From Cannabis sativa (taxonomy: Eukaryota; Streptophyta; Magnoliopsida; Rosales; Cannabaceae), in assembly GCF_029168945.1 (NCBI RefSeq), contig NC_083607.1, forward strand, positions 36,131,257-36,195,256: a DNA stretch of 64,000 nt, read 5' to 3'. Shown here one piece after another: positions 55,863 to 64,000 of this stretch. The position numbers and the translations under genes are program-made. Each line of letters opens with the position of its first letter. The stretch's first letter is position 1. The notes beneath the pieces were generated by a model. That model saw only the letters and a list, made by a program, of their open reading frames with translations. It made no database searches and was not told where the DNA came from.

Positions 55863-57390
55863 TGTTACACTATGAAATAGTGTAGGGGCTTATTAGTAAT
55901 TTGAAAAGAGTGTGAATCACTATAAATATGTAATTATGTAGCTATTATGAGATATGGAATGAGTAAATAGAATTTTGGTTCAATTGGAGTTTGGTACTGA
56001 CGCAAAGAGTGCATTTTAGGAGATTTGTCTTGTCTCGAAGAGGACTATTATCTAACAATTGGTGCTTTCATTGAGAGAAATTACAATGAAAGATTCACTT
56101 CACTGCAAGAACTCTCAACCATGGAAGATGAAGAGATTGTTCAACTCTTCAAATCTATGGAGTCATTTTTCAAGCAAACTTTGGATTCTCAATTTGAAAA
56201 AGATTAGTTCTATGCTTGAGCAACACTTTACAACTATTAACGATCAATTTGATCAATTATATGTGGCGGCACAATCTACTCTGAAATCAACTCCTGCAAA
56301 TATGGAGGAATTCGTGGATGTCGAAGAACTCACTGAAGGCCATGTGGCACCTTTCAGTAGTGGATTCAATGGATGATTCTTCAGTCGATCCTATCGGTAT
56401 AATCCGAGATGGCTGCGATGCACTGCCAAGGTTGAATAGAAGTTCGCCGGAGGTAGAGGAAACGCTCTCTGCTCGAATGGAGATTGGGGATCTGAAAATC
56501 TCGCCATCTCTTAATCGGGCAATACGATCATCTTACGTGTACATAGAAGAAGGTGATGCTAGTTGAATTTTTATGGATCGTAAAATGGTGCTACGAGAGA
56601 TTGTGTTGGGTGTTAATGGTGGTTCACCGTGGGAATCGATTCACACGGTGCCGCTGAAAGATCGGAGGCGAATCTTTGATCGGGGACGTCAATGGATCAT
56701 TGATCGAAGACGACGAACGAACTTTGACGAAGATGAACGGAGCGGAAAGGTCACTGGCGGACGACGAGAAGCTTGGTCGCGTCGGATTGCAGAGAGCGCA
56801 ATGGCAAACAGAGTTGACGACGATCCCTCTATATTCACTGGTTTGCTAAAGAAGTATATATATATATATACATGTCCTTACTAGTTATTTTCTGCAAATG
56901 TTATATACATATATGGTTCAAATTAGTTATTGTGTTGAAAATGAAGCTTCACATTAAGGAGGTCACGAACTCATTGCTTCCAACTAAAAAAAAAAAACTG
57001 ATTGATGGGATCGTGGAAAGGAAGAAGACTGATTGCCATTGGTACTGTGGGCTTGGGCTTTGTTGAAAAGTCTACTAGGCTAAAATAATAATAATTGGGC
57101 TGTAATTGTTTTTTTTTATCTTTCTTTGTGCATGTTTTTAGTTTTATTTTAATTTTACCACCTTGAGGACAAGGTGATTTTGAAGGCTGGGAAAGTGTTA
57201 CACTATGAAATAGTGTAGGGGCTTATTAGTAATTTGTAAAGAGTGTGAATCACTATAAATATGTAATTGTGTAGCTATTATGAGATATGTAATGAGTAAA
57301 TAGAACTTTGGTTCAATTGGAGTTTGGCACTGACTCGAAGAGTGCATTTTAGGAGATTTGTCATGTCTCGAAGAGGACTATTATCTAACA
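55863..57390 (+). mobile_element. TRIM-sized non-autonomous LTR element
   Basis: Two 195-bp LTRs (55863-56057, 57196-57390) begin TGTTACACTATG and end ATCTAACA. They differ at about eight positions. The flanks carry the perfect duplication CTAGT (55858-55862, 57391-57395). A primer site-like TTGGTGCTTTCATTGAG follows the 5' LTR directly; its tRNA was not assigned. The 3' end has CTTGAGGACAAGGTG and a purine tract GAAGGCTGGGAAAG, a combination common at gypsy 3' ends, so a gypsy parent is inferred. Total length is 1,528 bp. A TATA box is at about 55919-55928. Confidence 0.93.
56025..56880 (+). pseudogene. Gag-like and unassigned frames in the TRIM-sized element
   Basis: A short frame reads MEDEEIVQLFKSMESFFKQT and continues after a TAG at 56205 in another frame with QFDQLYVAAQ, resembling the coiled N-terminus of gypsy gag. 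From 56390 to 56830 the DNA is GC-richer and arginine/aspartate-rich in several frames (RSGKVTGGRREAWSRR). No known domain was recognised. Confidence 0.4.
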
Positions 57391-57395
57391 CTAGT

Positions 57396-58423
57396 AATGT
57401 TTTTTTTCCTAAAGTATCAATAACGTTCTTTTTAAAGCTTTTACTTTATTTTCAGTTTTAGTTTTATCTTTTTATATCAAGTATTATTTAAATATTTTCT
57501 TTAAAAGATTTTTTTCTTTTTCATTTTATTTAAAAGTTGAATCAAATCGGTTGTTTAATATGAATTTTTTGTTTAATAATATATGTGGTCTTATTTTTAT
57601 CTACTTGTTAGTATTATATTATGATACTTATTAGTATGATATGTAATTTGATACTAATTGGTATGTAAAGTAATGATATGTAATTATATATTTCATGGTA
57701 TCATATTGTACTAATTGGTATCTAAATATTTGGGTTAACTACTTATTGTTATCCAAATAATAATAATAAAAAGAACTACAAATTAGTATCTATTTGCATG
57801 CTTAAGTTTCATTACTAATAAATAGTATCTAAAATAATTACTTGTTTGTTACCTATTCTTTTTGGATTGATATTGAGGAGAGTTGGTATTACAATAATGT
57901 ATTATAATATGACTATAATGATAATCTTTAAATCTAATGTAATATGATATTAATTGTAAGATACTAATATTAGCAAAATTATATATATATAAGGAAAGTA
58001 GTTTTAGAGTGTGTAATATTTTATTTAACCTAATAGCTAAATTTTGTCATATATAATAATAAATTTAGGATTTGGGTATATTATTTTTTCACTAACATAT
58101 TTATAATTCATTTTCTTAATAAGTATAAATGTGTAAAGTTCCCAAAAAAGTATTTGAGTTTATTTTTTTATGGCATAATTTTTTAATGATTTAAATTATG
58201 GGTATTCAGTTGTCTGAAATATTTGCAATGAAATTTTTTTAATATTTTGAATTGTTATACATATGACTCCAATAAAAAAAAAAAGTAACGATGAAACTTC
58301 CTTTTGTTACAGCGGTGCTCCTTTAGTTGTTAAATATCACCTAAATGTTAGACTTTTATTTGGGCTTACATTAAATTTTATTGGTTTTATTAAAACTTGG
58401 GTTGATTGGATAGTTCTTTGCTG
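57396..58423. other. AT-rich DNA without recognised gene
   Basis: The stretch at 57590-57800 repeats variants of GATATGTAATT and ACTAATTGGTATC irregularly. Nothing else was recognised. Confidence 0.45.
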
Positions 58424-58835
58424 TGTTAGCCCATGTTGTTGGTGATCAATTGTTAATGGGCTTAGCATCTGTGAGTAAAGTCTAGGTGAAGCAGAAGTAT
58501 GGGCTTTTCTAGTTGACTGAAGCCTTTGATGAGCAGGCCCAGCCCAACTAGGGTTTTGTAGCTAAGTCCCCTCCCTAACTCTATAAATACATATTGTCTC
58601 ATCACAATTGTATACCTTTTGATAATCAGAGAAAATAAACTGCTTCTGATTTAGAGATCTAGGGAGGAAGACTTAGTTGATAGTATTGCACTATCAAATT
58701 GGAGTAACTGCTGTGGATCAAACAGAGATAATTTCTATGGATCAATCAGGTACACATACTCAATTATCATATACTACTATTGTGTTCTATGTTATATACA
58801 AATAGATCTTGGGTTAATTGTTAATTTATATAACA
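58424..58835 (+). repeat. 5' LTR of element F (start approximate)
   Basis: The right end is fixed by ATAACA before the primer site. The TATA box CTATAAATAC is at 58581-58590. The left end is chosen as the first suitable TGTTAG. Confidence 0.6.
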
Positions 58836-58837
58836 TG

Positions 58838-58852
58838 TGGTATCAGATTGCC
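58838..58852 (+). other. Primer binding site of element F
   Basis: TGGTATCAGATTGCC begins three bases after the LTR end. Its first ten bases match the initiator tRNA-Met complement exactly. Confidence 0.85.
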
Positions 58853-60358
58853 TATTGTATATGATTTAGAACCCATAATTAGTATAATTAATTTGCATAT
58901 GTTAATTATCCATAATTTCATATTAATTTCGTTATTATTTTATGTTGAATTTTTTGTTTTTAAATCTTAAAACTTTAGGGGTTTTGTTTATCGTTAAATT
59001 CTCTATCAATTGATATATTATATGCATAAAATCATTGTGTATATTAAGAGAATTTTAAATTTAAAGTTTTAGGGTTTATATGATTATAATGTGAAATTAT
59101 AATTGTGTATTTTGATTTTATGGTTTTTAATCTAAAATTGATTATAGATATCTCATTATTAATTGTTTATGAATGTTCTTAAATGATTAATTTTGTATTG
59201 TAATTAAGATTGATATTCCAAATCAATTTTTTTTATGCTCTTTATTTTTTGGATCGCTTTTCTTTAGATCTATTGTTTTTTAGTCTTTAATACCCGAAAT
59301 TAGTAGCATAGATCAATTAGAAATTCAATCCCAAGCAAAACCCATCCAAATTTCGGTGTTTTCGTCGAGTTTTTGGCCGGAAAACACGACCAGACCCGAC
59401 TGGAGGCAAACGGGTCGCGTGACCCGACTGGAACCCGCCCAAGGAAGAAGAAGAAGCAGCCAGGCCGCGAAGCCCACTCGCGCAGGTGGCGCGTGGGGGC
59501 GCGTGCGGCCACGTGGGGCATCGTTTTTCGACGTTTTTTTTCCAGCGTGCTTAGAATTTAATTTCTGATTTTTCTATGATTTTTAATTAATTTTTTGACT
59601 CCGTTTAATAATTATTATTATTTTAATGATAATTATGTAGTTAAAAAATTATTAAAAATATTTTTTGATAATTTTTCGAAATTTGTCAATCATAGAAATT
59701 TTTTTGGGTTTCTTCTCGTTCCATTAGACATAGTCACTCTCTTATTTGATTTATCTTGACTATGTAGTCTCCACCAATTTTCTTATATTCAAATCTTTTG
59801 ATTATTTGTTGTTCTAAAGTTATAAAACTTGGTTGTTTGATACAAAAATAATGTGTTATGGTGGACACTTTATTTTTTGCTTATCAATATAATAAAAGCA
59901 ATTATATATCTCTTTTGGAAATTTGGTTGAAAATTATTAATTTTCAATGATTGTTTTATCACCAAATTTCACATGTTGAAGAAAATATTATATATTTTTG
60001 GTTGACTATATGTGTAATTACTTGCTCAAAGGTAGTATTTACATATATTAGTTCACATTCCATGAAGTGAGTTAATATTAAATGTATATATTTTAATTAT
60101 TTGCCCAAAGGTAATAATTTAAATATATAAATTTATTATTATTTTTTTGCTTGAATTAATACATTTTTTTTTAAGAAATTTATTTGCCCAAAGGTAATAA
60201 AATTCTTAAATGATATGTATTTTTTCTTTGTTGTTAACTTCATGAAGGTAGATCATGTGTGTGTTATATTCTCACCCCAAAGGGGAGTTTATAATGACCA
60301 GTTGATTCTACAATATTTTCTAATACATTGCTCATATTGCTTATTCAAGTTTTAATTT
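58853..60358 (+). other. Leader of element F
   Basis: It is AT-rich and noncoding apart from a GC-rich island at about 59375-59520 holding GCGCGTGGGGGCGCG and ACGTGG motifs. Short units of TTGCCCAAAGGTAATA recur at about 60026, 60101 and 60184 with AT-rich spacers. Confidence 0.7.
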
Positions 60359-61125
60359 TTGAATTTTTCAGTCTCCTTTTCTGTGAACAACAATAATGCT
60401 TCCATCCATATTTTAAATGCTCCCAACTACAAGACATGGAAACGAGATGTGGAATTTACTTTAGGCATAATGGATTTGGACTTCTGCCTACGAGAAGAAA
60501 AACCTGCTGATCTTACTGACTCAAAGATACCGCCGAGAGAACTCATCATGCACAATGGGAAAAGTCAAGTCGTCTTAGTCTTCTTACTATGAAAAGATCC
60601 ATTCCTGAACATCTATTGAGTGGTTTGCCAGACACTACAAATGCCAAAGAGTTTTTCAATGCTGTAGAAAAATTATACGACACTGGTGAAAACGCTGAAG
60701 CTGGACATCTTATGGATGAAATGACAACCATTAAGTATGATGAATTAAAAGGAGTGCGAGATTTTATTCTGAAATTGGTGAATGTTCAGTCCAAGTTAAA
60801 AGATCATAATATTCCTCTTCCTGACTCTTTCATTATTCATCGAGCTCTTCATGCTCTTCCTGCCTCTTTCACTTTATCAAGACAAATTTCTACAACACTT
60901 ACAATCAAACATGGACTATCGCCGACCTAATTTCTCGTGTGTAGCCGAAGAAAGCAAGCTTAAAAGGGAGAAGAATGAATCGCTAACTATGTTTCTCACC
61001 TCAAGCCCAACAAAGGAAAAGGAAAATTCAAGAATAAAAATGATGGTGCTACTAAACAGAATGGTAATGGTAAGGAGCATAAGAATAAACAGAAGAATAA
61101 CAACGGAAAGTCCAAATACTCTAAT
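60359..61125 (+). pseudogene. Element F gag
   Basis: The gag N-terminus reads NAPNYKTWKRDVEFTLGIMD, typical of copia gag, but the first codon is TTG rather than ATG. A frameshift near 60560 moves reading to the frame starting MKRSIPEHLLSGLPDTTNAK, and further shifts near 60885 and 60985 lead on to a basic lysine/asparagine-rich linker. Reading continues into the zinc knuckle of the next entry. The family is clear, but the protein is broken at three or more places. Confidence 0.88.
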
Positions 61126-63417
61126 GTGAAGTGTTACTTTTGTGAAAAATTGGGGCATCGGAGAACAGACTGTCACAAATTTAAGACTTGGTTAGAAAAG
61201 AAGCAAGCAAAATCAAGTAATCCATTGGCATGTGTTTGTTTTGAATCTAATCTAGTTGATGTTCCTATTGATTCTTGGTGGTTAGACAGTGGTGCTACTG
61301 TTCATGTTTCTGCTTCCTTACAGGGGCTAAGGGATCTCAGGAAGCCAAGTGAGAGGGAGTCCAAGCTTAAAGTGGGCAATGATGTTGGAGTTGACGTTAT
61401 CTATGTTGGAACATTTATTCTTGAATTACAGTCTCGTGATAAGATTATTCTGAACAATACTTTTTATGTTCCTACTTTTAAAAGGAATTTAGTTTCACTT
61501 CCGCTTTTGGTTAAACAAGGATATTCTTTTCATTTTGCAAATGATAATGTTGACATTATGCTTGACTCTCGAATTATTGGAAATTGCTTTTATTCTGATG
61601 GTCTTTACAAGTTGTCATTGGCTCCTTTAGATTCCTCTTTTAATGTTGTGAATACTGTGGGTAAAAGACCTCATATTAAGGAAACATCCTTATTGTTATG
61701 GCACAAAAGATTGGGTCATATTTCCAGAGAAAGGGTTGATCGTTTAATTAAATCTGAAATACTTCCTCCTCTTGATGCTTCTGATTGGGATACTTGTGTT
61801 GATTGTACTCGTGGAAAATTGACTAAAACAAGAAAGAAGACTGCAAACCGCAGTCAATCTTTATTGGAAATTATCCACACAGACATTAGTGGTCCTTATT
61901 CCACCACGTTGTGCAGAAACAAGTATTTTATCACTTTTATCGATGATTTTTCTCGTTATGGATTCACCTATTTAATTAAAGAAAAATCTGACGCCCTTGA
62001 TAAACTCAAAATTTTTCGAAATGAGGTTGAGAAACAATTAGGAAGAGTCATCAAAGTTGTTCATTCTGATCGTGGAGGAGAATATTATGGTCGTTATACA
62101 GAATCTGGACAACACATGGGGCTTTTTGCAGAGTACTTACAAGAAAATGGTATAGTTACTCAATACACTATGCCTGGTTCACCTGAGCAAAATGGCGTTG
62201 CTGAAAGAAGAAATCGCACTCTCATGGATATGGTTAGAAGTATGATGAGTAGAACAAATCTTCCAGAGTTTTTATGGGGTGAAGCACTTATGACTGCAAC
62301 TTATATTTTAAATCGTGTTCCCGCAAATGTTCCCAAGACCCCTTTTGAGTTATGGACTGGGCGGAAGCCTAGTCTGAATCATCTTCGAGTATGGGGTTGT
62401 CCAGCTGAAGTAAAGATTTATGATCCTAATTTGAAAAAGTTAGATCCGAGAACAAATCGTTGTTATTTCATTGGTTATCCAATGCGCTCAAAAGGCTATC
62501 GCTTTTACTGTCCCACTCGTGGTACGCGAATTGTTGAATCTCAGACTGCTAAATTTATGGAATTTGATGTTGCTGAAAAAATTCCTTCAACATCTCTTGA
62601 AATGGGGGAGTCCTCTAAAGGAATTTGTATTCCTATGTCATTTTCAAGAGATGATAACAGTAGTCTCCATCCTACTCCAGTTGGTAATGCTCCCATTGTT
62701 GATGAATACATTGCTCCCAATATCGAAGATGATGAAGGTCCTATTATTGATGAAGGGCCTATTAATGATGAAGCTCCTATTGTTAATGAGAATCCTGTTA
62801 TTGAAGAAATTCCAGTTGTGGAAGATGTTATTCAAAACAATGATCAACAAAGAGAAGTTATTCCAGAAGTACCTCCTCTAAGAAGATCTCGTAGACAAAA
62901 GAAGTCAACAAAGTGTCATGATAAGTTTGTTTATCTTGGAGAAGGAGAATATGATATTGATCATTTTGTGGATCCTGTCACTTTTAGTGAAGCACTTAAT
63001 AGTCCACAATCTTCAAAATGGTTAGCAGCTACGGATGATGAGATCGACTCCATGAAGAAAAATGGTGTATGGGAGCTAGTTTTATTACCTGATGGTTTTA
63101 AACCAATAGGTTGTAAGTGGATTTTGAAGGCTAAAAGGGATAAAAAGGGACAGATTGAAAGGTTTAAAGCGCGTTTAGTGGCTAAAGGCTTTACTCAAAG
63201 AGAAGGTATTGATTACACTGAAACTTTCTCACCTGTTTCCACTAAAGATTCATTCAGAATTATTATGGCCTTAGTTGCGCATTTTGATTTAGAGTTGCAT
63301 CAAATGGATGTTAAAACTGCTTTTCTGAATGGAGAATTGAATGAGGAAGTCTATATGTCTCAACCTGAAGGCTACAAGGAGAAAGGAAAAGAACACTTAG
63401 TTTGCAAGTTGAAATGA
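61126..63417 (+). pseudogene. Element F zinc knuckle, protease, integrase, RT start
   Basis: This 763-codon frame begins with the gag zinc knuckle [14 protein letters not shown]. The protease motif LDSGATVH follows at about 61285-61308. The integrase has WHKRLGH and CVDCTRGK, then core motifs [15 protein letters not shown] and NGVAERRN. An acidic repeated spacer (IVDE, IIDEG, INDE) occupies about 62690-62830. RT then starts with [12 protein letters not shown] and [10 protein letters not shown]. The frame ends at a TGA at 63415, where homologues have lysine before SIYGLKQAS. The protease and integrase catalytic residues all look intact. Confidence 0.93.
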
Positions 63418-64000
63418 TCCATTTATGGTCTCAAACAGGCATCTCGCCAAAGGGTACTTGAAGTTTGACAAGGTTGTGACATCGTTTGGTTTCGTAGAGA
63501 ACAAGTTTGATCGTTGTATTTATATGAAGATCGTTGGGAGTCGTTATATTTTTCTTGTTCTTTATGTAGATGACATTTTACTTGCCGGCGGTGATTTGTC
63601 ACTACTAAATGAGACCAAAAATTTTCGTCTTCCAATTTTGATATGAAAGATCTTGGAGAGGCATCCTATGTTTTGGGGATTGAGATCCATCGTGACAGGA
63701 ATCGAAAAGTTCTTGGCTTATCTCAAGAAGCTTACATTAATCGTGTGCTCAAAAGGTTCAACATGGATTTGTGTAAAGCTGGTTCTGTTCCTATTCTGAA
63801 AGGGGACAAGTTCACTAAGCATCAATGTCCTAAGAACGACTTGGAAAGAGGAGCAATGAAGAACATCCCTTATGCAAGTGTAGTAGGGAGTTTGATGTAT
63901 GCTCAGGTTTGCACTCGACCTGACATAGCTTTCGTAGTCAATGTTCTTGGGAGATATTTATCTGATCCTGGTCTTGATCATTGGGTTGCAGCCAAGAAAG
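63418..64000 (+). pseudogene. Element F RT C-terminal part (broken, continues off-window)
   Basis: After the stop, SIYGLKQASR is read, then a 1-base gain near 63447. The next frame has the RT catalytic motif LYVDDILLAGG at about 63559-63591. A second shift near 63622 leads to DLGEASYVLGIEI and VCTRPDIAFVVNVLGRYL. RNase H would follow beyond the edge. Confidence 0.9.

Larger units (their letters stand above)
58424..64000 (+). mobile_element. Copia LTR retrotransposon F (3' end off-window)
   Basis: A 5' LTR ending in ATAACA at 58835 is followed by a tRNA-Met-type primer site, a 1.5-kb leader and gag-pol to the window edge. It is a different copia lineage from A-D: its LTR is only about 0.4 kb and its protein motifs differ. 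The LTR start is uncertain, because TGTTAG at 58424 and TGTTG at 58434 or 58437 all fit and the 3' LTR is out of view. Frameshifts and a stop make it defective. Confidence 0.88.

Noticed and set aside
59300..59568. Several overlapping Arg/Pro-rich frames in the leader of element F
   Set aside because: The frames exist on both strands because the GC-rich island lacks stop codons. No start, motif or partner supports a gene.

Overview
This window is repeat-dense plant nuclear DNA, from an AT-rich dicot-like genome (the species cannot be fixed from sequence alone). Almost every base that can be assigned belongs to a nest of transposable elements. The long copia LTRs, chromodomain gypsy element, hAT, Mutator-like and Tourist-like elements, and TRIM/LARD-type elements all point to a plant. 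The one convincing host gene is a short, intronless, probably mitochondrial PPR protein on the minus strand at 42864-43583.

Positions 1-20397 hold copia element A (plus strand, Angela-like by its long LTR and pol motifs). Its 5' LTR is cut by the window edge. Its pol (3691-8152) has stops and frameshifts and is split by a small non-autonomous hAT element (6570-7683, 8-bp TSD GTGGTGCT). Its 3' LTR is split by a second member of the same family, element B (8875-19180, TSD CATAA). B has nearly identical LTRs but a decayed interior.

Positions 20398-39360 begin with a 26-bp tandem array. Into it went a chromodomain gypsy element E (minus strand, 20560-38554, TSD CCTGG). Its RT domain was hit by copia element D, which collapsed to a solo LTR (minus strand, 23961-35932, TSD CTTTG). 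D was in turn split by copia element C (plus strand, 25633-35699, TSD ACAGG). C is the best-preserved member of the family. To the right lies an old gypsy-type LTR remnant with long (TC)n tracts.

Positions 39361-44491 carry AT-rich DNA, a MITE-like inverted-repeat element (40315-40806), an LTR remnant and the PPR gene. Positions 44501-54583 are a small Mutator-like element (9-bp TSD TTTATATAT). Its left terminal inverted repeat was hit twice: by a hAT element (44529-49262, TSD CCCAATAC; transposase with its catalytic centre deleted and a Tourist-like MITE inside) and by a coding-poor LTR element (49299-53346, TSD CCCAC). A TRIM-sized LTR element follows at 55863-57390 (TSD CTAGT). A different copia element F starts near 58424 and runs off the right edge.

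The most interesting signal is in the 2.5-4 kb untranslated leaders of copia elements A, B and C. Several inverted repeats lie at equivalent places in each leader. Their stems differ in sequence between elements yet still pair. They sit beside a duplicated, nearly invariant motif just upstream of gag. This suggests a conserved RNA structure, perhaps for packaging, dimerization or translation, in a family whose members lack an intact gag and may move in trans.
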